From: Corynebacterium lactis
Lineage (GTDB): Bacteria; Actinomycetota; Actinomycetes; Mycobacteriales; Mycobacteriaceae
Reading direction: 5' to 3'
Assembly: GCF_900519355.1 (NCBI RefSeq)
Contig: NZ_ULHE01000001.1
Coordinates: 434,001 to 498,000 of the forward strand
DNA: 64,000 bases
How positions within the stretch are numbered: the first letter of the stretch is position 1; each line of letters opens with the position of its first letter. Under the pieces are notes generated by a model. It did no database searches, was not told where the DNA came from, and saw nothing but the letters and a program-made list of their open reading frames with translations. Below are positions 9,006-18,275 of the stretch, piece by piece. A program made the position numbers and the translations under genes.

Positions 9006-10592
9006 CTAGTGCTCGGCCGCCCGCGCCGCCTCCATGGCCTTGAGATCCTTGCGCAGAATCTTGCCCGTGGCTGACTTCGGGATTGCGTCGAGGAATTCGA
9101 CGGCGCGGACCTTCTTGTAGGGTGCGACGCGCTCGGCCACGTAGTCCATGACTTCATCCTCCGTGAGCGCCTTGCCCTCCTGGACCACGACGTAGGCCTT
9201 CGGGATTTCCTCGCCGTCGGAGCGGACCACGCCGCTGCAGGCGGCGTCGGCAATCGCGGGGTGCCCGAGCAGCACGGACTCGAGCTCCGCGGGCGGGACC
9301 TGGTAGCCCTTGTATTTGATCAGCTCCTTGAATCGGTCGACGATATAGACGTTGCCCTCCGGGTCTAGCTCGGCGACGTCGCCGGTGCGCAACCAGCCGT
9401 CGACGAGCGTGGCGGCGGTGGCCTCGGGGTTGTTGAGGTAGCCCTTCATCACCTGCGGGCCGCGGATCCAGAGCTCGCCGGGCTCGGAGCGGCCTTCCCG
9501 TGGCGGGTCGATTTCCAGGAGCGCCTCCCCGTCGATGTCGACGATCTTGTACTCGGTGTTGGGGACGGCGCGGCCGATGGAGTCCAGCGGGCTGTCGTGG
9601 CCGATGCGGATGTGCGTGGCAGGGGAGGACTCGGCCATACCGAACCCCTGCGCCATGACACAGCCGAGCCGGGCCTCGACTTGTTCCGCGAGATCGAGCT
9701 GAAGAGGAGCGGCGCCGGAGAAGATTGTCTCCAGGCTGGACAGGTCGTAGTTATCGACCGCTGGGTGCTTGGCCAACCCGACTGCGATAGGCGGAGCAAC
9801 GAAAGCGAACTTCGCGCGGTGCTCGGCGATGATGCCCAGGAAGTCAAGCAGGTCAAACTTCGCCATCGTGTACTGCGTAGCGCGACGGTAGATGCAGAGG
9901 TTGAGCAGCGCGGTCAGGCCGTAGATGTGGAAGAAGGGAAGGATCGTTACTGCGGGGGTGTCTTCGCGGATCGCATCTTCGGTAGCCGCACCCGCCTGAA
10001 GGATATTAGCTACCAGGTTCCGGTGGGTTAGTTGCACGCCCTTCGGGATGCCCGTGGTACCGGAGGAGAAGGGAATGACTGCGATGTCGTCGCCGAGGAC
10101 GTCGACGTCGGGCGCGGCGTGGCCTTCCGCCAGCATCTCGCCCATGCCGTGCAGACCGGTCAGGCCGATGATGCGGTCGGCGGGAATACCCGCGTTTTCC
10201 GCGCCGCGCGAGCCCGCCCAGCCTATCGACGAGGTGGTCAGCATCATCATCGCCCCAGAGGCCTTAATCTGCTTTTCGACGTCCTCCGCGGTGGCCAGGG
10301 ATGCGACCGTCGTGCAGGTCGCTCCGGCGCGGAGGATTCCATGGAGGGCAACCGCGAAGGTTGTGGAGTTGGGGCAGTGGAGAGCGACGACGTCGCCCTG
10401 CTTGACCCCGCGGTGTGCCAGTGCCCCGGCGAAGGCCTCGATGTCGGATTTCAGCTCACCGAAGGTGACCTGGGAACCGGAGTCGACGATGGCCAGCTTG
10501 TGCTCGTGGCGGGAGTCGATTTCTTCGAAGAGGAGGTCGAAGAGGCTGGAATTGGGGATGTCGAGCGCGGGAAGATTGCTGGTCAACGGCAT
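9006..10592 (-). CDS. AMP-dependent acyl-CoA ligase (4-coumarate-CoA ligase-like)
   Basis: A 528-residue ANL-superfamily adenylating enzyme predicted to activate a carboxylic acid with ATP and attach CoA. Visible motifs are the P-loop FSSGTTGIPKGVQLTH (A3), the YGLTALLNL region, GWLRTGD (A7), YKGYQVPPAELE (hinge) and PKSATGKILRKDL with the catalytic Lys (A10). ATG at 10592 (MPLTSNLPALDIPN) is the likely start; an upstream ATG adds an unconserved arginine-rich stretch. It is transcribed alone. The acid substrate (aromatic, fatty or other) is not readable. Confidence 0.88.
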   Translation of the reverse strand: MPLTSNLPALDIPNSSLFDLLFEEIDSRHEHKLAIVDSGSQVTFGELKSDIEAFAGALAHRGVKQGDVVALHCPNSTTFAVALHGILRAGATCTTVASLATAEDVEKQIKASGAMMMLTTSSIGWAGSRGAENAGIPADRIIGLTGLHGMGEMLAEGHAAPDVDVLGDDIAVIPFSSGTTGIPKGVQLTHRNLVANILQAGAATEDAIREDTPAVTILPFFHIYGLTALLNLCIYRRATQYTMAKFDLLDFLGIIAEHRAKFAFVAPPIAVGLAKHPAVDNYDLSSLETIFSGAAPLQLDLAEQVEARLGCVMAQGFGMAESSPATHIRIGHDSPLDSIGRAVPNTEYKIVDIDGEALLEIDPPREGRSEPGELWIRGPQVMKGYLNNPEATAATLVDGWLRTGDVAELDPEGNVYIVDRFKELIKYKGYQVPPAELESVLLGHPAIADAACSGVVRSDGEEIPKAYVVVQEGKALTEDEVMDYVAERVAPYKKVRAVEFLDAIPKSATGKILRKDLKAMEAARAAEH

Positions 10593-10754
10593 GCGTGCGG
10601 CCTCGTTTCGGTCAGTCGCGGGGAGCCGAGCAGGTCGGCTCAATGTTGCGCACAACACTAGCCCGTTTTGACCTGAAACATGATTGGTTTTCGAGAAAAT
10701 CGGAGAAACCAGAGCAAGCGGGCAAAGGCGATAAGCCCTGAAAATAAGTTGCGT

Positions 10755-12848
10755 CTACCTGCCCAAACGCTTGGCCACCAGGCGCTCCAGTGCGCCCGTC
10801 GCAGTCTTGAGGTCGGTCGTGCGCCAGAAGTCCGGCATCGACGCCGCGATCCAGGTGCCGTAGCGGGCCGTCGCCAGGCGGGAATCCAACACCGCGACGA
10901 CGCCGCGGTCGTCGACGCTGCGCAGCAGGCGCCCGGCGCCCTGAGCCATCAGCAGCGCGGCGTGCGTGGCGGAGACCTCCATGAACCCGTTGCGGCCGGC
11001 GGCCTTGGCGGCGTCCGCGCGGGCGGACAGCAGCGGGTCGTCGGGGCGCGGGAAGGGGATGCGGTCGATGATCACGCACGACAGCGAGGGGCCGGGAACG
11101 TCCACGCCCTGCCACAGGGTGAGGGTGCCGAAGAGGCAGGTGTTCTCGCTGGCTGCGAACTTGTCCACCAGCGCTCCGATGGAGTCCTCGCCCTGGCAGA
11201 GCACGTCGAAGGGCAGGCGCCCCCGCATCTCCTCGGCGGCTGCCTCCGCACCACGGCGGGAGGAGAACAGTCCTAACGTGCGACCTCCCGCGGCCCGAAT
11301 GAGCTGCTCCATGACCTTAAACTGGTCTGGGCTCGCGCCGTCGCGCCCGGGCTTCGGGAGGTCGCGGGCCACGTAGAGAATCCCGGATCGCTGCGGGTCG
11401 AAGGGCGTGCCGACGTCCATGCCGTCCCACGTCCCAGAGGGCAGGCCCCACGCGGCCGCCATCGCGTCGAACTTGCCGCCGAGAGCCAGCGTCGCCGAGG
11501 TCAGCACCACCGTGGACTCCCCGAAGAGCTTCGCCCGCAGCAGGTCCGCGACGGACAGGGGCGCGACGTAGATTGCCGAGCGCTCGCCGAGCCAGACGAC
11601 GTCGTCGTCGCTGAAGTCCAGGATGCGGACCACGGTGTCGTGCATATTCTCCACCGCGGCGCGGACGGTCTGCCTCTCGGTGGCCTCCGAACTCTCGCCG
11701 ATGCCGCCGGAGCTGGAACTGCCGGAGCCGGAACCTCCAGAACCAGCTGTGGCCAGCACCGTCTGCAGCTTCCACAGGGCGTCGCGCACCGAGGCGAGCG
11801 CCATGCCCAGCTCCCCCGGGATGTCCTCGAGGGCGCCGGTGTAGTCGTCGGCAAGCGAGGCGACGGTCTCGGAGAGCATCTCGGTGGCGTCGGTGAGATC
11901 GTCGATTTCCTCGGCGGCCCCAAACTTCTTCGCGCGACGGGCCATCATGGTGATACCGGCGGGGGAGAGTTCGTCGGTGGCGACGGAGGTGATGCGCGCG
12001 TCGAGCTCGTGGGCCTCGTCGACGACGACGCAGGAGTGCTCGGGCAGGATCATCGCCTCGGAGAGCGCGTCAATGGCGAGCAGTGCGTGGTTGGTGACCA
12101 CGATGTCGACGTCCGCGGCCTCGCGCCGGGCGGCCTCGGCGAAGCAGGACTCGCCGAAGGGGCAGGACATCGCGCCGACGCACTCGCGGGCGGTGACCGA
12201 GACCTGCCGCCAGGCCTCGTTGGACACGCCCTTGTCCAGGCTGTCTCGGTCGCCGGTGTCGGTCTGCGAGGACCATTCGCGCAGCCGCAAGACCTCGGCG
12301 GCGGTGCGGCTCAACTGCGCGGGCGAAATCAGAGCCTCCGGGGCGCCTCCGTCGGCGCCGGGGCCCGAACCCTCGGAGGGGTCCTCCGCGACGTTATTGA
12401 CCTTGTTCTGGCACAGGTAGTTCGAGCGGCCCTTCAAAATGGCGAAGGTCGGGGTACGCTCCAGCAGCGGCTCCAGCGCCTTGACCAGCCGTGGCAGGTC
12501 GCGCTCGACCAACTGCCGCTGCAGCGCAATCGTCGCGGTGGAGACAATCACCGACTCGCCGGACTCCATCGCCTGCACGATCGAGGGAACCAAATACGCG
12601 AGGGATTTGCCCGTACCTGTGCCCGCCTGGACTGCGAGGTGGCGCTCGCGCTCGAATGCGGAAGCCACGGCGCGGGCCATCTTGACCTGGTTGGGGCGGG
12701 TGGCGCCGCCGAGAGACTTCACCGCCGCGGCGAGCAGCCCCTCGATGTGGTCGCCGTCGCCGATAGTGGAGGGAGTGCTGGAGGAAGCAGCTCCCGACCC
12801 GGCCGAGGCCTCGCCACCCGGTGAATTGTCCGCTACGTTATCCGACAC
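10755..12848 (-). CDS. dinG: DinG-family ATP-dependent DNA helicase (XPD-like)
   Basis: A 697-residue superfamily 2 helicase with 5'-3' polarity in characterised relatives, acting on damaged or structured DNA. Walker A is VQAGTGTGKSLAYLVP near residue 77, the DEAH box is VVVDEAHELD, and the C-terminal motif VI region contains QGAGRLLRS. Cysteines consistent with the Fe-S cluster of this family are visible in SNYLCQNKVN and in ECVGAMSCPFGESC. A Gly/Ser-rich insert (GSGGSGSGSSSSGG) lies mid-protein. Start GTG 12848. It precedes pncB as in M. tuberculosis Rv1329c-Rv1330c. One copy of the 11-mer repeat (11847) encodes a SLAD tetrapeptide here. Confidence 0.92.
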   Translation of the reverse strand: MSDNVADNSPGGEASAGSGAASSSTPSTIGDGDHIEGLLAAAVKSLGGATRPNQVKMARAVASAFERERHLAVQAGTGTGKSLAYLVPSIVQAMESGESVIVSTATIALQRQLVERDLPRLVKALEPLLERTPTFAILKGRSNYLCQNKVNNVAEDPSEGSGPGADGGAPEALISPAQLSRTAAEVLRLREWSSQTDTGDRDSLDKGVSNEAWRQVSVTARECVGAMSCPFGESCFAEAARREAADVDIVVTNHALLAIDALSEAMILPEHSCVVVDEAHELDARITSVATDELSPAGITMMARRAKKFGAAEEIDDLTDATEMLSETVASLADDYTGALEDIPGELGMALASVRDALWKLQTVLATAGSGGSGSGSSSSGGIGESSEATERQTVRAAVENMHDTVVRILDFSDDDVVWLGERSAIYVAPLSVADLLRAKLFGESTVVLTSATLALGGKFDAMAAAWGLPSGTWDGMDVGTPFDPQRSGILYVARDLPKPGRDGASPDQFKVMEQLIRAAGGRTLGLFSSRRGAEAAAEEMRGRLPFDVLCQGEDSIGALVDKFAASENTCLFGTLTLWQGVDVPGPSLSCVIIDRIPFPRPDDPLLSARADAAKAAGRNGFMEVSATHAALLMAQGAGRLLRSVDDRGVVAVLDSRLATARYGTWIAASMPDFWRTTDLKTATGALERLVAKRLGR

Positions 12849-12864
12849 GAATCCTTCTGCCGCC

Positions 12865-14175
12865 TTAGACGCCGTGGAAACGGACGGTGATGACGGGCTC
12901 GTCCTTGGACAGGGCCAGGCCCTCCCACGGGAGCGTGACCAGGACCTTCGCCAGGTGCGCGCGGGACTCCTCCAGCGTCGGCAGCCCGTCGACCAGCTCG
13001 CCGTCGCGCATCAGCGGCACGGTCAGCTCGCGGTGCTTGAGGTTTCCGACCTCCGGGACCTCGCTTCCGAGCGGGTAGGCGATCTCCTCGACCGCGGTGC
13101 CGGAGCGCCTGCACGTACGTATCGCGGCCTTCGCGCCGCCGTGGCTGTGCTTATCGCGGGAACGCTTTGCGACGGGCACGCCGTCGACCTCCACCATCTT
13201 GTAGACCAGCCCCGCCGTCGGTGCCCCGGAGCCGGTGACCACGGAGGTGCCGACGCCGTAGACGTCGACGGGCTCGGCGCGCAGCGCCGCGATGGCGAAC
13301 TCGTCGAGGTCGGAGGAGACGACGATATTGGTGTTGTGCGCCCCGAGGGAGTCGAGCTGCTGGCGCACCTGGCGGGCAAGGACGCCCAGGTCGCCGGAGT
13401 CGATGCGGACGCCGCCGAGCTCGGGGCCAGCGACCTCGATGGCGGTGTTGACGCCCTCGGTGATGTCGTAGGTGTCGACCAGCAGGGTGGTGTCGATCCC
13501 CAGGGCATCAATCTGCGCCTTGAACGCGGCGGCCTCGTCCGGGGTGCCGTCGGCGTTGGTGTGCAGTAGGGTCCAGGCATGGGCCGCGGTGCCCGAGGCC
13601 GGAATCTTGTAGCGGGCAGCGGCCTCCAGGTTCGAGGTGGCGCTGAAACCCGCGAGGTAGGTTGCGCGGGCGGCCGAGACGGCGGCTTCCTCGTTGGTGC
13701 GGCGCGAGCCCATCTCGATGATCGGGCGGCCACCGGCCGCCGTGACCATGCGCGTTGCGGCGGAGGCGATGGCCGAGTCCGAGTTCAGGATGGACAGGAT
13801 CAACGTCTCCAGGATCACGCACTCGGCGAAGGTGCCGCGCACGACCAAAATCGGCGACGCCGGGAAGTACAGCTCGCCCTCGCGGTAGCCGTCAATCTGC
13901 CCGGAGAAGGAGTAATTACGCAGGTAATCCAGCGTCCGCTCGTCGAGGAAGTCCAGCGACGCCAGCTGCTCCTCGGTGAAGCGGAAGTTACGGACGGCCT
14001 CCAAAACGCGTGCGGTGCCCGCGACGACGCCGTAGCGACGCTCGTTCGGCAACCGGCGCCCGAACACTTCGAAGGCGCACTGCCGGAACGCTGTGCCGTC
14101 GGCAAGCGAAGCTTGCAGCATGGTCAGCTCGTACTTGTCGGTGAGGAGGGCGGTGGAGGCGTACGTATTAGTCAC
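12865..14175 (-). CDS. pncB: Nicotinate phosphoribosyltransferase
   Basis: A 436-residue enzyme that converts nicotinate and PRPP to nicotinate mononucleotide in NAD salvage. Recognisable segments are [22 protein letters not shown] at the N-terminus, the [19 protein letters not shown] block, [18 protein letters not shown], the LVDTYD motif and the [10 protein letters not shown] phosphoribosyl site. GTG 14175 is the start because conservation begins there and a TAGACT -10 box lies exactly 7 nt upstream (14183-14188), suggesting leaderless expression; the open frame extends 81 codons further but that region is the divergent clpS promoter. The N-terminal LAD is encoded by a copy of the 11-mer repeat (14098). 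Confidence 0.94.
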   Translation of the reverse strand: MTNTYASTALLTDKYELTMLQASLADGTAFRQCAFEVFGRRLPNERRYGVVAGTARVLEAVRNFRFTEEQLASLDFLDERTLDYLRNYSFSGQIDGYREGELYFPASPILVVRGTFAECVILETLILSILNSDSAIASAATRMVTAAGGRPIIEMGSRRTNEEAAVSAARATYLAGFSATSNLEAAARYKIPASGTAAHAWTLLHTNADGTPDEAAAFKAQIDALGIDTTLLVDTYDITEGVNTAIEVAGPELGGVRIDSGDLGVLARQVRQQLDSLGAHNTNIVVSSDLDEFAIAALRAEPVDVYGVGTSVVTGSGAPTAGLVYKMVEVDGVPVAKRSRDKHSHGGAKAAIRTCRRSGTAVEEIAYPLGSEVPEVGNLKHRELTVPLMRDGELVDGLPTLEESRAHLAKVLVTLPWEGLALSKDEPVITVRFHGV

Positions 14176-14182
14176 GGGTAAC

Positions 14183-14188
14183 AGTCTA
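14183..14188 (-). promoter_or_regulatory. -10 box of leaderless pncB
   Basis: On the minus strand TAGACT is followed by 7 nt and then GTG. No Shine-Dalgarno is present. Confidence 0.5.
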
Positions 14189-14311
14189 GTATCCCCGCCG
14201 GACGCGGTGCGCCAGGTTGTGCCACAGAGCTGCTGCCCGATTGCGGGATATGGGCCACGTGTGCGCCTCGGTACGGGCCCCGACGCGTGCCGACGTACTA
14301 TCCTGGGGCGT

Positions 14312-14605
14312 ATGAGCATGCCAGCAGCAACACCGATGCCCACGATGGACGCCGATGTCGTCACTGAATCAAACCGGCCCTGGCAGTGCATCGTGTGGGA
14401 TGACCAGGTCAATTCCATGAGCTACGTCACCTACGTGTTCCAGATGCTCTTCGGCATGGACCGCAAGAAGGCACATGCCCTGATGATGACCGTGCACACC
14501 GAGGGAAAGGCTATCGTCTCCTCGGGCGAGCGCGACAAGGTCGAGGCGGACGTGAAGAAGCTGCACAAGGCCGGGCTGTGGGCCACGATGGAACAGGCCG
14601 ACTAG
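14312..14605 (+). CDS. clpS: ATP-dependent Clp protease adaptor ClpS
   Basis: A 97-residue cytoplasmic adaptor that binds ClpC/ClpA and delivers N-degron substrates. The conserved core [21 protein letters not shown] and the [20 protein letters not shown] segment are diagnostic. A TACTAT -10 box (14296-14301) ends 10 nt before ATG 14312, so the leader is at most a few nucleotides. It is divergent from pncB and is followed 21 bases later by the DUF2017 gene, the same order as Rv1331-Rv1332. Confidence 0.95.
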   Translation: MSMPAATPMPTMDADVVTESNRPWQCIVWDDQVNSMSYVTYVFQMLFGMDRKKAHALMMTVHTEGKAIVSSGERDKVEADVKKLHKAGLWATMEQAD

Positions 14606-14626
14606 GAAGTACGGGAGAAACTACAG

Positions 14627-15178
14627 ATGCGTCCATGGAAGCGTAAGCGGTCGATTCTCGGTGGCGGGGCAAAGTTCGTCACCTCCTTCGAGCCTGCGGA
14701 GCGGGATCTGCTGCTGAATCTCGCCTCCACCGTGGCCGATGCGCTGATGGAGCGGGCCCAGTCCGCCCCGAAGGACGAGCTGGCCGAGCTGACCGGCATG
14801 CCGGTGGGACACGCCGAGGCTCCCAAGGATCCGCGTTTGGCGCGGCTGTTGCCGGATTTCACCAAGCCGGGCGAGGAATCCGTCGAGGGAGAAAACGCGC
14901 TGATGCGCCAGCTCCACGAGTCGGACATTGTCAAGGACAAGCTCTTGGCGCTGCGCGCAATCATCGACGCGCTGGAGCCGAGCGAGTCCGGCCAGGTGAC
15001 CATCACCGAAAACGACGCCCACGCATGGGTCGCCGGCATCAACGACCTGCGCATCTACCTGCACGTTTCCATGGAAGGGCTGCACGGCTCGCTCGAGCAG
15101 ATCGAGCAGACCGACGCCATGTACCAGTGGCTGTCCTACAATCAGGAGTCCCTGCTTGACGTCCTGATGGGCGATTAA
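14627..15178 (+). CDS. DUF2017 domain protein
   Basis: A 183-residue actinobacterial protein of unknown function that regularly follows clpS (Rv1332-like). It opens with a basic stretch (MRPWKRKRSI) and FEPAERDLLLNLA, and contains long predicted helices rich in Glu, Leu and Ala, ending near DVLMGD. No catalytic motif or membrane segment is visible. GGGAGAAAC provides the ribosome binding site. The tight spacing suggests an operon with clpS and the following peptidase; a role linked to ClpS-dependent proteolysis is only a guess from context. Confidence 0.85.
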   Translation: MRPWKRKRSILGGGAKFVTSFEPAERDLLLNLASTVADALMERAQSAPKDELAELTGMPVGHAEAPKDPRLARLLPDFTKPGEESVEGENALMRQLHESDIVKDKLLALRAIIDALEPSESGQVTITENDAHAWVAGINDLRIYLHVSMEGLHGSLEQIEQTDAMYQWLSYNQESLLDVLMGD

Positions 15179-15206
15179 TCGGGCATTCGACCAAGGAGTA
15201 CCCCGC

Positions 15207-16346
15207 ATGCCGGCCACGCCGAATCCCCGACCAACTTCTAGCATCCTCGACTCGATCGACCTCGCCGAGCAGTTCCGCTCGGGCGCGTCCAGCGCCGCGT
15301 TCGGCACGAGCCTGACTCTCGGTCCCGGCGCAATGGCCGGCATCGAAGGAATCTCCGTCGGGCATGCCACCAGCGGGGATACCGGTGTCACCGTGATTGC
15401 CGCGCCGGGCGGCGCCGTCGCCGCGGTGGATGTGCGTGGCGGAGGCCCCGGCACGCGGGAGACGGACCTGCTGGCCCCCGAAAACACCGTCGAGCGCGCC
15501 CACGCGATTGTCCTGTCCGGCGGCTCCGCATTCGGCCTGGCCACCGCCGACGGCGTGATGCGCGAGCTGGCTGAGCGCGGCATCGGCTTCGAAGTCACGC
15601 CTGCCCGTCCGGATGTCATCGTCCCCATCGTCCCCGGCGCCGTCATCTTCGACCTGCTCCTCGGCGAGCCGACGATTCCCTCCGCGGAACTGGGCCGGCG
15701 GGCGCTTAATTCCGCGCTTGACGACGCCCCGGACGGCCCCGTCTCCTCGGCGCCCTCGGGGAGCGTGGGAGCGGGAACCGCGGCCATGGCAGGTGCGATC
15801 AAGGGCGGATTCGGCCAGGCCCGCGTCGCTGCGGGGGACGACGGCTACTGGGTCGCGGCCCTGATGGTCGTCAACTCCTTCGGCGCCGTGATCGACTCAT
15901 CGGGCCGCGCCTATGGGCTTCCGGCTCTTCCGCCCGTCAGCGAAGCGTCGCTGGCCGCGCTGGACAAGGTATTTGTCGGGCGAACGAAGGTGCTGGCCGA
16001 ACCGGGGCCGGGAGGGGCGGCGTCGGCAAGCGTGCGCAACACGACGATCGGCTGCCTGATGACGAACGCTCCGCTGACGACGGCGCAGCTAAAGCGCGTG
16101 GCGATGTGCGGGCACGACGGGCTGGCGCGGGCGGTGCGCCCGGCGCACGCTCCGATGGACGGCGACACCCTGTTCGCGCTGAGCACGGCCGGATTGGGGG
16201 CCGACGCCGGCTCGACGTCTGTCGGCGCCGAAACTGTTGCGTTGCTTACAGCTATGGCGGCGGACGCGGTGCAATTCGCTATTGTCGATGCCATTACCAG
16301 CGCCACGAGTCGTGGCGGGGTTCCGGCGCTGCGCGACCTTATCTGA
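15207..16346 (+). CDS. P1 family (DmpA-like) peptidase
   Basis: A 379-residue Ntn-hydrolase-type protein of the DmpA/P1 family (beta-peptidyl aminopeptidases, 6-aminohexanoate oligomer hydrolases), Rv1333-like. The N-terminal part has GIEGISVGHATSGDTGVTVI and the glycine-rich VDVRGGGPGTRETDLL; the likely self-cleavage and nucleophile site is in VRNTTIGCLMTNAPL near residue 277. Such enzymes mature by autoproteolysis into two chains. The natural substrate is unknown. It follows the DUF2017 gene by 28 bases. One copy of the 11-mer repeat (16022) encodes SAS immediately before the conserved VRNTTIG motif. Confidence 0.87.
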   Translation: MPATPNPRPTSSILDSIDLAEQFRSGASSAAFGTSLTLGPGAMAGIEGISVGHATSGDTGVTVIAAPGGAVAAVDVRGGGPGTRETDLLAPENTVERAHAIVLSGGSAFGLATADGVMRELAERGIGFEVTPARPDVIVPIVPGAVIFDLLLGEPTIPSAELGRRALNSALDDAPDGPVSSAPSGSVGAGTAAMAGAIKGGFGQARVAAGDDGYWVAALMVVNSFGAVIDSSGRAYGLPALPPVSEASLAALDKVFVGRTKVLAEPGPGGAASASVRNTTIGCLMTNAPLTTAQLKRVAMCGHDGLARAVRPAHAPMDGDTLFALSTAGLGADAGSTSVGAETVALLTAMAADAVQFAIVDAITSATSRGGVPALRDLI

Positions 16347-16410
16347 GTTTCCGTATCTGAGGTGGCGGGGCGCCGCGCCCGACGGCACAGTGTGAGGAGT
16401 TGTTCCGCCC

Positions 16411-17127
16411 GTGTATTCATCAGACAACCGAGGCAGCTACGGCGGTTACCGTGGGCAGAGTCCGATGGGCTCGGCGATGCCGGGGTATCCGGGTGCCACC
16501 GGCGCGGGGGCGGCGGGCGCTGTGTCGAGGCGGCCCGTCGGAGGGATGGTCCCGCGCGACCGCGACGGCGGGCTCGGCTCGGCGATCGGCACGGCGGTGG
16601 GCTTCCTCGTACTGATTTGGGTGGTATTTTTCATCGATCAGATCGTGTTCCTCGGCGACCTGCGCAATTTCGGCGTCCAGCCGCGGGACACCGCGCACTG
16701 GTGGGGAATCTTCACTGCTCCGCTGCTGCATGAAAATCTCGCGCACCTGATGGCCAACTCGGTTCCGGGTGCGCTGTTTGCGGGCCTGATCGCGCTGACC
16801 TCGAAGCGCCTGTTCTGGCAGGTGACAATCCTGGTGACGGTTGTCGGCGGCGGCCTGACCTGGCTCTTCGGCGGTATTAACACGGTGCACATCGGAGCGT
16901 CGGGGCTGATCTACGGCTGGCTGGCTTTCCTCCTGGTCCGGGGCTTCGTCAACCGGAATATCTCCCAGATCACGCTGGGAATTATTTTGGCGTTTATGTA
17001 CTCCGGCCTTATCTGGGGAGTGCTGCCGACCCAGATGGGCGTGAGCTGGCAGATGCATCTCTTCGGAGCCTTCGGCGGGATGTGGGCCGCGCTGATGTTC
17101 AAGCGCGGCCGACGCGTAGGCGTGTAG
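16411..17127 (+). CDS. Rhomboid family intramembrane serine protease
   Basis: A 238-residue polytopic membrane protein (Rv1337-like). An N-terminal ~55-residue Gly/Ala-rich cytoplasmic tail precedes the first TM segment (about residues 60-80). ENLAHLMANS carries the conserved His-Asn region, IGASGLIYGW (Ser near residue 164) is the catalytic GxSG motif, and HLFGAFGG near residue 215 supplies the His of the Ser-His dyad. GTG 16411 has GAGGAG upstream. Between this gene and the peptidase, M. tuberculosis has mec+, cysO and cysM, which are absent here. Confidence 0.9.
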   Translation: MYSSDNRGSYGGYRGQSPMGSAMPGYPGATGAGAAGAVSRRPVGGMVPRDRDGGLGSAIGTAVGFLVLIWVVFFIDQIVFLGDLRNFGVQPRDTAHWWGIFTAPLLHENLAHLMANSVPGALFAGLIALTSKRLFWQVTILVTVVGGGLTWLFGGINTVHIGASGLIYGWLAFLLVRGFVNRNISQITLGIILAFMYSGLIWGVLPTQMGVSWQMHLFGAFGGMWAALMFKRGRRVGV

Positions 17128-17226
17128 GAGCGCAGGGGCGTAGCCCTGCGGGCAGTCCTGCGCGCGATAGTGCGGAATAGTAGGGCCTGCTGGTTTGTTG
17201 CCAGAGTAGGCTTGGAAAGGCGCTTC

Positions 17227-17243
17227 GGGTCCGAGTCGGACCC
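17227..17243. promoter_or_regulatory. Near-perfect palindrome upstream of murI
   Basis: GGGTCCGA-g-TCGGACCC is an 8-bp inverted repeat with a one-base centre, 37 bases ahead of the murI start. It could be an operator or a small hairpin. Confidence 0.35.
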
Positions 17244-17279
17244 GGCTTTGACCCGGATTGGAAAGGTGGCTGGACACAC

Positions 17280-18202
17280 GTGACGTCGGCAGTGGCGGGG
17301 GAGCAGTCGAGGGGCAATTCGGCAGGTGCCAATTCGGCCGGAGCCAATTCGGCAGGGGGCGAGAAGCCTGGGACGGAAATCCTCGCAGAGAATAAGCCCG
17401 GGCGCACCGCCCCCATCGGCGTCTTCGACTCCGGTGTCGGCGGCCTCACCGTGGCCCGCGCCATCATGGACCAGCTCCCGCACGAGTCGATGATCTACAT
17501 CGGCGATACCGCCAACGGCCCCTACGGCCCGCTGAAGATCGCGCAGGTGCGCAAGCATGCCGAAGCCATTGCGGACGACCTGGTCGCGCGCGGCTGCAAG
17601 ATGATCGTGATTGCCTGCAACACCGCCTCCGCCGCGTTCCTGCGAGATGCCCGCGAGCGCTACCCGGTCCCGGTCGTGGAGGTCATCCTGCCTGCCGTGC
17701 GCCGCGCCGTATCGACGACGCGCAACGGCAAGGTGGGCGTCATCGGCACCAGCGCCACCATTCGCTCGCGTGCCTACCAGGACCTTTTCGACGCAGTCCC
17801 CGGCGTCGACGTCTCCGCCGTGGACTGCCCGCGGTTCGTCGACTTCGTGGAGCGCGGCATTACCTCGGGCCGCCAGATCCTCGGGCTGACCGAGGGCTAC
17901 CTCGCCCCGCTGCAGGCCGACGGCGTCGATACCCTGGTCCTCGGCTGCACCCACTATCCGCTGCTGTCCGGCGTCATCCAGCTCGCGATGGGCGACAACG
18001 TCACTCTGGTCTCGTCGGCGGAGGAGACCTCGAAGGACGTGCTGCGCATCCTGACCGAGACGGACATGCTGGCCGACCCGGAGGTCGACCCCGCGCCGTG
18101 CGCACCTTCGAGTCCACGGGTGACCCGGAGGTCTTCGCGGGCCTTGCGCACCGCTTCCTGGGCCCCGGTATTAGCCAGGTCACTCTGCACAGCCAACTGT
18201 GA
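17280..18202 (+). CDS. murI: Glutamate racemase, frameshifted near its C-terminus
   Basis: MurI supplies D-glutamate for peptidoglycan. [21 protein letters not shown] (Cys near residue 112) and GCTHYPLL (Cys near residue 222) are the catalytic signatures. A short N-terminal tail carries three NSAGA repeats. In the given sequence the frame breaks after EVDPA near 18093-18098: restoring one G yields [17 protein letters not shown] and the family C-terminus ending in TLHSQL at TGA 18202. Without it the frame runs into unrelated residues to 18215. MurI is generally essential, so a sequencing indel is the likelier explanation. Confidence 0.88.
17315..17359 (+). repeat. Three 15-bp tandem repeats in murI
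   Basis: CAATTCGGCAGGTGC and two near copies stand head to tail and encode an NSAGA repeat in the disordered N-terminal tail of MurI. Confidence 0.75.
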
Positions 18203-18275
18203 CGTTTCTTATTAATTGCTTATGCCGAACCAGATTTTTCCTACTTTTTAGCCGAGCACGTGGCAAGCTTGGGCT

